This document shows positions 35,618 to 46,402 of a DNA stretch of 64,000 nucleotides, piece after piece (position 1 is the first letter of the stretch; each line of letters begins with the position of its first letter). Location: positions 280,501 through 344,500 of the forward strand of contig CATNEN010000015.1 of the NCBI GenBank assembly GCA_950097015.1. The letters are read 5' to 3'. A program made the position numbers and the translations under genes. The stretch comes from Macrostomum hystrix (Eukaryota > Platyhelminthes > Macrostomidae). Under the pieces are notes generated by a model. It was not told the origin of the DNA and ran no database searches. It saw only the letters and a program-made list of their open reading frames with translations.

Positions 35618-38600
35618 ATGTCTGTGGACTCTGATAGCCGCAACGAGCTGTCCTGTGATGTGGCCATTGTTGGTGCTGGCCTGTCCGGCCTGACAGCGGC
35701 ACACCGGCTGCTGCAGGCTCGCCCGGACCTGCGGGTCCTGGTGCTGGAGGCCGCCGCGGACCGGGTGGGCGGGCGGACCCTCACGAAGCCAGTGCGCTGC
35801 TCGGACGGTCAAACACGTGACTGGTGCTTTGGAGGCTCCCTGATTGGCAAATCCCACAGCCGCTTGATTCAGCTGGCCAGGTGAGCCAGCGACGCCAATT
35901 TTGAACCCCGCTCCCAATCCTTATGCAGCTCTTGTGTGTGTTGAACCCCCGCTCCCAATCCTTATGCAGCTCTTGTGTGTGTTGAACTCCCGCTCCCAAT
36001 CCTTATGCAGCTCTTGTGTGTGTTGAACCCCCGCTCCCAATCCTTATGCAGCTCTTGTGTGTGTTGAACCCCCGCTCCCAATCCTTATGCAGCTCTTGTG
36101 TGTGTTGAACCCCCGCTCCCAATCCTTATGCAGCTCTTGTGTGTGTTGAACCCCCGCTCCCAATCCTTATGCAGCTCTTGTGTGTGTTGAACCCCTCCTA
36201 ATCCTTAATCCTTCAAGGGTTGTAGCTCTTGTGTGTGTGTTTTTGTGCATTTTTAGCTCTCGTGTGGCTCATGGCCACATAGACGAAAGGTTCCTTGAAT
36301 TCTTATCAATTGACCATTCACAGCTCCTGCAAATCTCCTCTTAACTTTCAGAGATCTGGAACTGACCGTCAGCGAGGTGCCCAAGTCTTCAGGTAAGAAC
36401 ATCCTTGAAATCGCCGGCACGATCGACCGGTACGAGGGGGAGACACCGAATCTGGGCACCCTCACCCTGCTGGACTTGGACAAGGGCCTGAAGAGTCTGG
36501 ACAAGCTGTCCAAGTCGCTGATGGACAACCGGGCCAGCTGGGCCGCGCTCGACGCCATGACGCTGGCCAAGAAGATCGAGAAGGAGACCTGGAAGAAGGA
36601 CACCCGACAATGCCTGGCCGCCATTGCTGAGCCCTGCTTCGACGGCGAGCTGGACCAGATTTCCTGCCTGCAGGCGCTGCGAATTGCCAACTCAGCTGGA
36701 GGCCTCCTGGCCCTCATGTCTGACGGCGCCGGGCTCAGGATTAACGAGGGAGCACAGGTAACGCATTGGTCAGAGGTCAGAATTCGGTTTTCCCAGCGCT
36801 GAAATGGGTGGAATAATAATAATTGCAAAATGGTTATGGGCAATGGCACATCATTTCGAGACACTAGACCCGCAGCCAGCGAGGGGCAACACACGCTCAC
36901 ACAGGTGTGTACATCTGCCCTGACTTTCTCAGGGCACTGTACATTTTACTGTGCCTTGGAGGTTGGCCCTCAATGGTGTAAATCGCACGACAAGCCCCCA
37001 AGCCTTCTCTCCGCGGCTGCGCCCCAATTAAATGTGACCTCGCCGCGGAATCGAGCCCAGGGACATTGTGCGAGAGGCAAACGCGTTTACCGCTCTGCCA
37101 CCGATCCCGATATTAACCGATAACTGATATGATTACTGGTGGCAGTATTAGCTGGGTATACATTGGTTGGCTGGCCACCTTTGAACTACCTCTCTACCTC
37201 TCATCTACCTCTCTTGACTTACTTGACTTAGCGGCAGGGGGCCTCCATGACGGACGCAGCGAGGAGGCGGCTGTTGCCGCCCATATCGCTAACCCCTGGC
37301 AGCCAGACGGCCTCCAGCGAGGCGGTGCCGCTCAGGGTGGTCCGTCGGTCGGTTCCGCCGCGCGATCTTCCTCGCCATAGGCTGGGAAGAAATCAGCTCG
37401 GCCGGTATCCCGGAGGAAGTGGGCGAGCTGAGGGATGTTCTCGGGCGAGCAGGCTTCGGCAAGAGTCGGTGCCGGCCCGAGGTGTTTTAGCCTAGCCCGG
37501 GTGAAGGCCGGGCAGTGGCAAATGAAATGCTCGGCGTTTTCACGGCCGGAGCAGCAGAAAGGACACGTTTCCTCAGGCACGTGGCCTTGGAGGTAGCGGT
37601 GTCTGGTGAAGCAGCCATGTCCCGAAAGGGCCATGGTGACTGCTCTCAGGTCTCTGCGGTTTAGCCTGAGTAAGGCCTTACGCAGGTTACTAGAGGGGGT
37701 TGGCACCGCAGCCCTGGACTGGCGACAGTTCAGGGTGCTGGACCACCTCCTCCGGTGCTGGGTCTCCATCCAGTGGTTGATGCTGGAGTTGACAACGGAG
37801 GCGGGGATCGGGGATTCCGGGCCCGGGCCCATCAGGGAGCTGGCTGCTCCAGCCTTTGCAAGCTCGTCCGCCATCTCATTCCCTGTGAGCCCGGCGTGCC
37901 CAGGGATCCACATCAGCTCCACCTTGTTAGACTGCGCCAAACCGTTTAACTGGTTGTTGCAGTCCAAGGTGGTTCTGGAGCGAGAGGTGCAGCGACTGAG
38001 GGCCTTGAGGGCTGCTTGACTGTCGGAGTGAAAAAAGATCCTCCGACCAGCCAGCTGCCTCTGGCGCAGCTCAGCCGCACAGAAGCTGATGGCGAGCATT
38101 TCGTTTTGGAAAACGCTTGAGCTCTTGCCACAGTGTTGGGAGTGGGTCCAGAGGACCTCGCCACCCGAGGCGACGCACACCCCGAATCCCGATTTACCGT
38201 TCATCAGGGAGCCGTCAGTGTAACAGTGGACTGCGGGGTCATCCCAGCAGTCCTTTACCTCATTACGAGGGAAGATGCTGACTTTGTACCTGTGGCTCCG
38301 GAGTAAAGTGGCCGGGGCCCCGTCCGAAAGGATGGTGAGCCCTCCGCACTCGCCCAGAGTTTTCAGGCAGAGGTCAGAGTGGGGCAGAAGGGAGCGCTTC
38401 GAGAAGGCTCGCGAATTCTGGAAGGATACACCCGCATCAAGGAGACGACGGGTGGACTTTGCCGCTTCCCCCTTAACAAAAATGTCAATGGGTGTAGCGT
38501 TGAGGAAAGCGTTCATGCCTTCAAAGGGAGTGGAGGGTGGGGCGCCCAGCGTCATGCGACAGGCTCTGCCCTGCACCCTATAAAGCGCCTCCAGATTTTT

Positions 38601-41600
38601 CTGGATGCTCATGGCACTGGCCCAGATGAGGCCAGCGTAAGCGACTGACGGTCTAATGATCGCCGTGTAAATCCACCAAAGGTTTTTGGGGGTTAGCCCC
38701 CAAGTGGTGCCCACGGCTCGCCTGACTTGCGCCAGAATGGCCAGGGCCCTCTTGGCCTTTGTGGTAATGTGCGGGGTCCAGTTAAGCCTATGGTCTAGCA
38801 GGATACCAAGGCACCGGACCTGCTTTTCCAGGGCAATATTCTTGCCATAGAGAGTCAGAGGCTCAATGGTCCAGCGCAGCCTGCTGGTAAACATAACCGC
38901 AACGGTCTTGGACTCAGAGAGTCGGAGCCCGCATTGGTCCGCCCAGCGCACCGCCCTGTTGATAAAGCCCTGAATGAGGTCCCTGGTGGTTTCCGCCGAG
39001 GGGCCCGCGCAGATGGCGGTCACATCGTCGGCATATCCCACCTTCAGGACTGGGTCAGGCCGAGTGCTTTTTAGCAGCTCATCCATGACGAGATTCCACA
39101 GCAGTGGGGTGAGGACGCCACCTTGGGGCCCTCCTTTTAGGACAGGTGCCGAGAGCACCCTGCCTTCGAGGTGGGCCACCACGTGGCGATTCCGGATCAT
39201 GTACATGACCCAACGGACGAGGTGGGGGTGAGTGGCCCTGGAAACCAGGGCCTTCTCAAAGGCTTCGAAAATAACGTTATCGAAGGCCCCCTCAATATCA
39301 AGGAAAACAGCCAGGGCAAAACCGCTGCCCAGCACTGCCTTCTCGAGAGTCTCCACAATGCAGTGGAGGGCGCTCTCCGTGGACCGGCCCGCCCGAAAGG
39401 CGTGCTGGTTTGGTGAGAGCGGGGCCCGCCCTAGCTCTACCGTAAGAAGGCGCCAGAGCACCAGTCTTTCCATGAGCTTGAGGCAGGTGGAAGTCAAGCT
39501 TATCGGGCGATAAGACTTGACCGAGCGATAGTCGCCTTTGGCGGGCTTCGGGATGAAGACGACCCGGGCTTCATGCCACCGCGCTGGTACGTAGCCCAGC
39601 ACGATGCAGGCCCGTAGAAGTCTGCAGAGGAGATGGAGGAAGCGGCCATTTTTAACCGCTTCATGCAGAAAGGCCGGATATATACCATCTGGCCCAGGTG
39701 CTTTAAAAGGATTGAATGACTTAGCCGCGCGAACGATGCGGTCATTCGTAACGAGTGACTGAGCCAGGCCCTGACCTCCACGCGAGTGGTCGTCTGGGCC
39801 GAAGTGCGCCGGTACACTCGGGAAGAAATGCCCTAGCATAAGCTCGAGCGTTTCCTCCGGGCGCTCAGTGATCGAGCCGTCCGGCTTTTTAATCGATGAG
39901 AGCTTGGAGAAGCGGTCGTTGGTGAGCGCCTTTACCACGCGGGCCGTGGGCCGCGAGCCCTCAAGCCCTTCGCAGTATTGTCGCCACTTGTCCGCTTTTG
40001 CCCTTCTGACCCGGCCCTTAAACTCATGGATGGCGCGAGTATAGGCCTCTTTGTCATCAGGGTCGTGCGAGGTTTTCAGCTTCCTCTGGAGAGCCTTAGC
40101 TCGGCGTCTTAGGACTCCGAGCTCGGGGTTCCACCAGGGGGCCGATTTTTTGCCTTTGTAGGCTTTGAGCGGGCAAGCCATTTCGTAGGCCTCTGTGATG
40201 GCGCCGCCCAGCAGGGCAGCCACTCCATCCAGGTCCTGCGTGGTTTCCATGGCCATGGAGGGGTCAGAATCCCGAAGGCCCTCATGCAGCTTTTGGCTGA
40301 ACGCGGGCCAGTCGGTATTTCTGACATTACGCCTCCAAATAGGCTTTTGCTTCTTATCGGGGGTGCCGATGTTGAAACGGATGAAACGGTGGTCCGAGAG
40401 CGAGCTTTCGGTCTCCCACACCTCCCACCCCAGCACCCTTGGGAGGATGCCGGGTGAGGCCAGGGTGACGTCAAGCACCTCAGCCCACCGCCCATTGTCG
40501 AAAGTGGGCGTGTTGCCCACATTGCAGAAGTTTAGAGGCGTGCCGCTGACGAAGGCCAGGAGCTCTTCGCCGCGGTCATTGATTTTTGAGCTACCCCAGT
40601 GGGTGTGATGCGAGTTTACATCTCCCGCGAGGAGCAGCTCGAAGTTTCGTGCCCTGGCGAATTCACAGAGGGCGACGAGGGTATCGCTAACCACGGGGGC
40701 GTCGCCTGCCAGGTAGGCGGATGCCACGAGGGTCAACTTGTTAGGCACAATGTGTGCAGATTGGATGACGCAGATGTCCCCGTTAGAGAGATCGGGTCTC
40801 ATCCACGCATTTAAGGCTTTTGCGGCATAGATCAGTGATCTAGGGCGGACAGAGTCTGCCATGCAGAAGCAGTCATAGCCAGCAGGAATGTTGCTTGGCT
40901 TGTTCTTTGATAGCCAGGGCTCCTGCACAAGTACAAGGCCCGGCATCATGCGCTCTGTCGTGCGCATCAGATTGACTGATGCTGCCACGCAGTGCTGGGT
41001 GTTAACTTGCAGACATGATATTCCGGGGATCATCATGCAGGCAGAGGTCTACTTGGAGGGGGACCCAGCCAGAAGGCGGTCATCTACCTCTCATCTCTCC
41101 AATGCTACGAGCGTATTTAACAAAGGATTATGCCATAGACGAAATATTAAAATAAAGTTGAAACCAAGGACAACTTAATAACTCCGAGTTGAACCCCCCT
41201 TAAGAGCTGCATAAGGACGGTGGCCACCGAGTTGTTTGGTTAAAACACTACAAGCTGCGAGCGAAGAAAGTGCGAAAGTGTTGTTTGTTAGCATCACTCT
41301 CGCTGACAGTCAAACAAATATCTCTCAAACACAGTTTTCAAAGAACAGTTGGCAAATAAATTAGTTAAACTGAAAGCTGAACCCATGCGCAGGAGGTTTG
41401 CACACGCCTGGCGCAGCGCCTCGGCTCAGATAGAATACTATTCGACTGCGAGGTGAAGCAGGTGACAGACAGTGATGGCTCTCTTCGTTTGACGACCCAA
41501 TCCGATTGGAAGGTCACTGCAACCTATGCGGTGAGCTGGGTACCGATTAATTAGCTACAATTGGTATTGTCATTACAAACGAGGCTCAGAATTTATTGGG

Positions 41601-42270
41601 CCAAAGTCTCTCAACCAATTCAACTCACCGCCAGGTGCTCACACTGCCCCTGGCGCTCCTGTCACGCATCGCCTTCTCGCCAGACCTCCCGGCGCCAAAG
41701 CGAGGCCTCATCGACGCCGCGAGCTCGTTCGCCTCAGCTGCTGATTCGTTTTCGATCGTCACCGCGGTGCTGACTTACCCCAGCGCGTTCTGGCGCAGTA
41801 ACGGCTACAGCGGCGAAATCCTGTCTCACCTGGGGAATCCGTTACCTGGCAGCAGCATGCCGGTAGCGCCAATTGCGCTGGCTGGCGAGACGACATCGGC
41901 TGACGGTCGCCAGCCAGCCCTGACGGTGGCCACCGGCTACACAGCCGCGCAGAGTTGGCCCAGCGCTGAAGCACGCAGGGCGGACGTCTTAGCGCACCTG
42001 GCGCGGTTCTTCCCAAAGGCCGAGGTCGACGGCTACGTTGACTACGTCGAGCACGACTGGGGCACCGGCGTCGGAGGTCCCAGCGGGGCGAGCCCCCTGC
42101 CGCCGGGTGTTGCGGCTGCATTCTGCGACACGGCCTCTTTAACGCAGCCGGCTGGTCGGGTGCACTTTGCCGGCGCAGACTTTGCCGCGGAGTGGATCGG
42201 AGCCATGGAGGGGGCCGTGCAGAGCGGCCAGCGCGCCGCCGATGAAGTTCTGCGCAGGCTGAGCGCCTGA
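35618..42270 (+). CDS. FAD-dependent amine oxidase (MAO-like)
   Basis: Flavoprotein of the monoamine/polyamine oxidase superfamily, expected to oxidise an amine to an imine with FAD as electron acceptor. Four exons, 35618-35880, 36352-36757, 41393-41530 and 41635-42270, give 480 residues with consistent phases. Exon 1 has the dinucleotide fold [17 protein letters not shown] and the RVGGRT motif. Exon 4 ends with [20 protein letters not shown], the FAD-contacting end. The family's SGGCYT cysteine, which binds FAD covalently in vertebrate MAO-A and MAO-B, is not seen; the matching place reads [14 protein letters not shown]. No C-terminal membrane helix follows, so the protein is probably soluble with non-covalent FAD. 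Substrate cannot be told. Intron 3 (4.6 kb) holds a SINE and an antisense LINE. Confidence 0.87.
35886..36195. repeat. 41-bp minisatellite, amine oxidase intron 1
   Basis: About seven copies of a 41-bp unit (gctcccaatccttatgcagc then tcttgtgtgtgttgaaccccc). Confidence 0.93.
36900..37115 (-). mobile_element. tRNA-derived SINE
   Basis: On the minus strand the head reads like a tRNA gene, with an A box tggcagagcggt (37101-37090) and a B box gggctcgattcc about 45 bp later. An unrelated body follows. The anticodon stem is not convincing, so I call a SINE rather than a tRNA. It sits in intron 3 of the amine oxidase, antisense to the gene and about 100 bp from the LINE. Confidence 0.65.
37214..41079 (-). 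mobile_element. non-LTR retrotransposon (LINE), 5'-truncated
   Basis: About 3.87 kb, antisense within intron 3 of the amine oxidase. It is flanked by a 13-bp direct repeat tcatctacctctc (37201-37213 and 41080-41092); because the flank itself is repetitive, a 14-bp alternative (37193-37206 and 41083-41096) is also possible. The 3' tail is a short aagtcaagtaagtcaa repeat, not poly(A). The open frame starts only about 43 bp inside the 5' end and no gag-like ORF1 is present, as expected after incomplete reverse transcription. Confidence 0.88.
37332..41036 (-). CDS. LINE ORF2: endonuclease, reverse transcriptase, RNase H
   Basis: Uninterrupted polyprotein of 1,234 residues. Order: APE-type endonuclease (about 5-225; [24 protein letters not shown]), reverse transcriptase (about 430-730; [29 protein letters not shown]), RNase H (about 936-1065; the four acidic residues fall in YTDGS, QNEM, HSDSQ and NEMADELA) and a C-terminal CCHC finger ([18 protein letters not shown], about 1159-1176). 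An RNase H domain after RT plus that finger places it in the I/R1/LOA-type group; the exact clade needs a tree. All catalytic motifs look intact, so this copy is young, but without ORF1 and promoter it is probably not mobile itself. Confidence 0.95.
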   Translation of the reverse strand: MMIPGISCLQVNTQHCVAASVNLMRTTERMMPGLVLVQEPWLSKNKPSNIPAGYDCFCMADSVRPRSLIYAAKALNAWMRPDLSNGDICVIQSAHIVPNKLTLVASAYLAGDAPVVSDTLVALCEFARARNFELLLAGDVNSHHTHWGSSKINDRGEELLAFVSGTPLNFCNVGNTPTFDNGRWAEVLDVTLASPGILPRVLGWEVWETESSLSDHRFIRFNIGTPDKKQKPIWRRNVRNTDWPAFSQKLHEGLRDSDPSMAMETTQDLDGVAALLGGAITEAYEMACPLKAYKGKKSAPWWNPELGVLRRRAKALQRKLKTSHDPDDKEAYTRAIHEFKGRVRRAKADKWRQYCEGLEGSRPTARVVKALTNDRFSKLSSIKKPDGSITERPEETLELMLGHFFPSVPAHFGPDDHSRGGQGLAQSLVTNDRIVRAAKSFNPFKAPGPDGIYPAFLHEAVKNGRFLHLLCRLLRACIVLGYVPARWHEARVVFIPKPAKGDYRSVKSYRPISLTSTCLKLMERLVLWRLLTVELGRAPLSPNQHAFRAGRSTESALHCIVETLEKAVLGSGFALAVFLDIEGAFDNVIFEAFEKALVSRATHPHLVRWVMYMIRNRHVVAHLEGRVLSAPVLKGGPQGGVLTPLLWNLVMDELLKSTRPDPVLKVGYADDVTAICAGPSAETTRDLIQGFINRAVRWADQCGLRLSESKTVAVMFTSRLRWTIEPLTLYGKNIALEKQVRCLGILLDHRLNWTPHITTKAKRALAILAQVRRAVGTTWGLTPKNLWWIYTAIIRPSVAYAGLIWASAMSIQKNLEALYRVQGRACRMTLGAPPSTPFEGMNAFLNATPIDIFVKGEAAKSTRRLLDAGVSFQNSRAFSKRSLLPHSDLCLKTLGECGGLTILSDGAPATLLRSHRYKVSIFPRNEVKDCWDDPAVHCYTDGSLMNGKSGFGVCVASGGEVLWTHSQHCGKSSSVFQNEMLAISFCAAELRQRQLAGRRIFFHSDSQAALKALSRCTSRSRTTLDCNNQLNGLAQSNKVELMWIPGHAGLTGNEMADELAKAGAASSLMGPGPESPIPASVVNSSINHWMETQHRRRWSSTLNCRQSRAAVPTPSSNLRKALLRLNRRDLRAVTMALSGHGCFTRHRYLQGHVPEETCPFCCSGRENAEHFICHCPAFTRARLKHLGPAPTLAEACSPENIPQLAHFLRDTGRADFFPAYGEEDRAAEPTDGPP

Positions 42271-42552
42271 GGAGATTCTGAGCGCCTGAGGATATCCTGA
42301 GCGCCTGAGGAGATTCTGAGCGCCTGAGGAGATTCTGAGCGCCTGAGGATATCCTGAGCGCCTGAGGATATCCTGAGCGCCTGAGGATATCCTGAGCGCC
42401 TGAGGAGATCCTGAGCGCCTGAGGATATCCTGAGCGCCTGAGGAGATCCTGAGCGCCTGAGGATATCCTGAGCGCCTGAGGAGATCCTGAGCGCCTGAGG
42501 ATATCCTGAGCGCCTGAGGAGATCCTGAGCGCCTGAGGATATCCTGAGCGCC
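42262..42552. repeat. 19-bp minisatellite abutting the amine oxidase stop
   Basis: About 15 copies of gagcgcctgaggatatcct and the agatt/agatc variants. The first unit contains the last two codons and the stop of the amine oxidase (GAGCGCCTGA), so the array seems to have grown out of the end of the coding sequence into the 3' UTR. Confidence 0.93.
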
Positions 42553-42608
42553 AGATAGATGTACTCAATGCACATAACTTTTTGTACGAAGCGGAATGTA
42601 ATTATTCC

Positions 42609-42614
42609 AATAAA
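42609..42614 (+). terminator. poly(A) signal of the amine oxidase gene
   Basis: AATAAA about 340 bases after the stop codon, just beyond the 19-bp array. Confidence 0.6.
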
Positions 42615-42619
42615 TTCGT

Positions 42620-43600
42620 CAACTTAGAGCTGCATGCACAGAGCTCGTATTAATTCCAATGTCACGCAATGTGTCCAGTAAATAGTTTTTGTAACTGAGA
42701 TCTGAAAATCAATGCCCTTTGAATACTTTCCGTAGAGGTCAGGCGCACATTGCCAACACACGGATACGCATACTCGCACTGGTACAGAACACTTTTTAAT
42801 TGTCAGTTAGTTTATGGTGCCATTGTGCCTATAAATTGTGTCGTGGATATAAATTGTACCAGTCCCAAGACTTTTCTCGGCAGCTGCGTCTCAAATGAAT
42901 GTAGCCTTGCTGAGGATTCGCGTTCGGGTACTTTAGTGCGAGATTCAGGTGCAAGATTAAGAGAAACAATTGTACCGTGGACAGTCTTGTCTACTTCTGC
43001 CGGTGCACAATTCATAGAGTTGCTTAATCACGGGGGCATTTCAAATACCCACATTTTCTCTTTTCAGTAACTAACAAAAAAGTTAATATAGATGACATAT
43101 ACACCGCTCTATTAGACGACACAACTTCCAGAATCACAAAACATCGTTATCGTCAGGATATTCAAAGATTTTCGTCCGGGTGTCTGGTGGAAAAAACTAC
43201 CAATAAATGGAGCATTTTTCTGCTATCATTTTTCGGATTGTTTAAATTGTCATATTATATTATTTTTTAACCACATCGATTCGCCATGGAAGTTTATGCA
43301 GAGCAATGTTAGTTGTCCTTGAATCGCTGAATATCTTGACGATTCTGACTCGGACAGCCTTGAAAGTTTGTTTATCGTAAAGGGCGAAAAATTTAATCCA
43401 GATGGTGACTTTCACGAAGATCGGTCATTCGGTTTGGGAGCTATTGTGAAGTAGGCAGTGGGTATTTGAAATATCACCATGGTCTTTCTCCAGGGGAAAA
43501 TAGCGTTGCCTTTCTACTATTAAATATTTGTCTTTATAAAGTGCATTAAAAAGCAAAGCTTTTTGCGTCATTTCGCAATTTTCGAATCTTATTTTCTGAG
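42620..43600. other. intergenic region with a dispersed repeat
   Basis: No gene seen. The segment 43105-43200 (acaacttccagaatcacaaa, gtgtctggtgg) is closely similar to 52115-52200, so both belong to a repeat family. A 15-bp inverted pair, atttcaaatacccac at about 43040 and gtgggtatttgaaat at about 43459, may mark the ends of a short DNA element. Confidence 0.5.
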
Positions 43601-43623
43601 ATTCTTGTGAGATCCTGGCGACT

Positions 43624-44897
43624 TTATACAGCGTCATCGACTGGCGCAGCGGCGGAGACAGCCGTGCTCTGCAGCTGAGAGGCGCGAGAGATGCCCGGAA
43701 CCCGGCTGGACATCTTGGAACTGTAGTTGGCCGAGTAGCGGCTGCGACGGCTCCGGCCGGAGCGACAGAGCAAAGCGTCAATGAGCTCGCCTCGAAACTT
43801 CTCCCCGCTGAGAACATACATGAAGAAGTTCATGGTGTGGTTGGAATACACCAGCACGTCAGTGGCGGCGAAGGCCAATTCCTGCCAGGCAGGGAACGGA
43901 CTGAACTTGGGCCAGTAGGGAGCCGAGATGTACATCGACATGCTTGGTGTGATTAGAAGGACGTACATCAGTGTCACGAGCAACATCATGCGGGTCATGC
44001 TGGAGTTTGTGTCGTCAGACGGCTGCCTCTGCTTCGGCTGCTGCTTCTGCTGCTGCTGCTGCGATTGTGGTTGCGACTGCGACTGCCTCTGCGTGCCCTC
44101 CTGCATGGCTCGCCGACGCTCGCCGGAGATCAGCAGCTGGCGAACAATCAGGGCGTTGCTCACCGCGATCACCAGCAGCGGCCCGAAGAAGTAGGTGCTG
44201 AAGCCGAGCCACGAGCGCACGTAGTTCTCATAGAAGTCGAACTGCACCAGCTGGCCGCACTTGGCGGTCATGACGGACTCGAGAGCGACCGTGTCGTTAT
44301 ACGATGCAACTGGACGCAGCTCCCAGCGCTCGCCCCGACTCCACAGAGAGCTGAGGTTTTTGCCGATGCCCAGCAGCGTGATGCCTGCACAGACCTTTAA
44401 GGCTCGCGACTTGCTGCACCTTGAAGAATGTGGGTGAATGTGCCTTTGGATCGCTTCTGCTATTGAGTTATGAAGATACTCATCGACTAAGCAAATAACC
44501 CTCACCAACTGCCCGCCCGCAACGGCAGCTTGACAATGACGAGTCGATCCACCGTGAGCATGGTGAGGCACCAGATGGCCAGATCTCCGCAGCCAAACAG
44601 CAGGAAGCGGTGCAGCTTGCAAGTGAAGTCGCTCAGCTCTTCAAAGGCGGCCGCTCCCGGAGCCCACTGCTGTACCACTCGAGGTCCGAGACCGACGGTT
44701 GTCGTGGAAATGTCTGTCAAGGCGATGTAGCGCAGGTAGACGCTGACGCTGTTGTCTCTCATAGCGGGTCGGGACATGACCAGGAAGGAGAGGCTGTTGC
44801 CGAGCCAGCAGAGGCTGAGCAGCACGATGGGCGGATATTTCCACAGGACGCTAGCCACTTCACGAAGAGTAGCCTCATGTTCCGTCAGCATATCCAT
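43624..44897 (-). CDS. rhodopsin-family G-protein-coupled receptor
   Basis: Seven-transmembrane receptor, 393 residues, from two coding exons on the minus strand, 44897-44506 and 44413-43624 (phase-2 join, ...LRAGSC then KSRAL). TM1 carries the GN motif (CWLGNSLSFLVM). TM3 ends in CLTMLTVDRLVIV, a DRL in place of the usual DRY. TM7 is SNHTMNFFMYVLSGEKFR, replacing NPxxY with NFxxY. The extracellular cysteines in FTCKL and AKCGQL probably form the usual disulphide. The third intracellular loop is a glutamine/serine-rich low-complexity stretch. This variant pattern resembles orphan peptide-receptor-like families of invertebrates; the ligand is unknown. Confidence 0.88.
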
Positions 44898-45284
44898 CTA
44901 AACTTATAAAAAATGATTTTTGCGTTGGGACTTCTTTAAAATAACTCAACAATATATTTCTTTTGCGCTTCTGCCCCTTCTGATGGTACTTAATATAGGG
45001 AATTGATATTTTTACCTGTCTGGTGGAAAAAGGTTTCGTTTCTTCGACTGTTTGGTTGATCGCTTAGAGTTTCAGCGGCAGACAAACAAAGAGAAGTCAG
45101 AAGCAGCGATCACCATGGTGACAGCGTCCGCCTCTGCTAAATTCAAACAGTCGAGTAACCCGAGACGGATTGCCCTTCTCGGCCTGCGACGTGTCTAGCG
45201 AAAGCCTTCGTCTCCGCGAAACTATTTGCACTCCACAGTCAACAAGGAATCCGGGATGCTAAGCAGCGGATCGCGAAAACTTAC

Positions 45285-45390
45285 CTGGCGTGGATTGCAG
45301 CTGCAGCTGTTGCAAGTTCGTCTCCAATTGGAATTCAGCGAACAATTCAGGTGGGCATGTCGGCGGCTCGCGCTGTTTTTATAGCTCAGA
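45285..45390 (-). promoter_or_regulatory. GPCR core promoter and 5'-UTR exon
   Basis: On the minus strand a TATA box (ctataaaaa, 45384-45376) lies about 90 bp upstream of a strong donor, gccag|gtaagt, at 45285/45284. An acceptor ataagtttag immediately precedes the GPCR start codon at 44897. This fits an untranslated first exon from about 45350 to 45285 and a 5'-UTR intron of about 390 bp. Confidence 0.6.
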
Positions 45391-46402
45391 AGTCAGCTGA
45401 AACTTTGCACCTTTGACCTTGCTCGATCCGCTTCATCAAATAATCTTCCTGACTTCAAAGCTCCTCCGGGTTTTCCATGCAAAATAATCCCGAGCTGATT
45501 GTAAGACTTTTTTTCAAGACTTTCTTGAAAGAATAAAACGGTTTTAGAATCGATTTTGGCTCAGGTTCTGTGTCCGTCGCTGGGCGTTGCACGGCAGCCT
45601 TCAAGGGTCCCTGTAGATGATTCAGATTGTCAGGGGTATCCCATTATTGATATACTCAAATCACGGGATTCAGGGCGCTTTGTTCTCGGCCCCGTAAAAC
45701 TGCAGCAATGCAGTTTGAGGGGAGAGAATTAAAATGGAGCGATCGATGAATAATTCCATTTGAATCCGTGAAACTCCATGGCCTCATTGATCCCAAGACC
45801 CCACTGATAAATTGGCCCCGCCCATCCTACCTGCTTGTGGCACCCGAACCATGGGTAACAACAGAAGTCTTCGAGGTAGGAAGTAGCGACAATGAACTAA
45901 TTTATTGTCATAACCATATGCGACGACGCGAAAGCATAAAATAGTCCAGTTTTCGAGTCCTTTCTTAGCAGCCGTGAGTTGTCGCATTGTGAAACTCGAA
46001 ATGGGGTACTTTACCCGGTGTGAGGGGGTGGCGAACTGGCTAATAGTAGCAAAACCAGAGCTGGATAGAGAATTCTGAGAGACTCGGAGGTTTCACCGGT
46101 GCATTCTTCTGGTCGAGTGTACGCCAACCCGCGGTCCCACCTCGCTGCGCAATGGCCTTAGCAAACAAGCTCGCAAATAGGCATGTGAGCACACACGTAC
46201 ACTGCTCAACGCTCATTCTGCATTCGGTGTCAATTGCCGAGGTGGACCCACAATGCCGAGCGCAGGTCCATTCCTTACCAAATTAGCTAAGCATATTTAT
46301 TGGTGTTTGTTGGGTCCGTCACAGCAGCCACTGCTCAAGGAGCCTCCGCGGAATCCGCTGTGCAATCTCTGCCTCAATCTCCGCAATCATCGACCGGAAG
46401 CC
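45391..46402. other. shared upstream region of divergent GPCR and calcium-sensor genes
   Basis: The two genes are transcribed away from each other. No other gene seen. An in-frame upstream ATG for the calcium-sensor gene lies at 46253. Confidence 0.45.

Noticed and set aside
37040-37112. A functional tRNA gene
   Set aside because: A and B boxes are present but I could not fold a proper anticodon arm; a tRNA-derived SINE explains it better.
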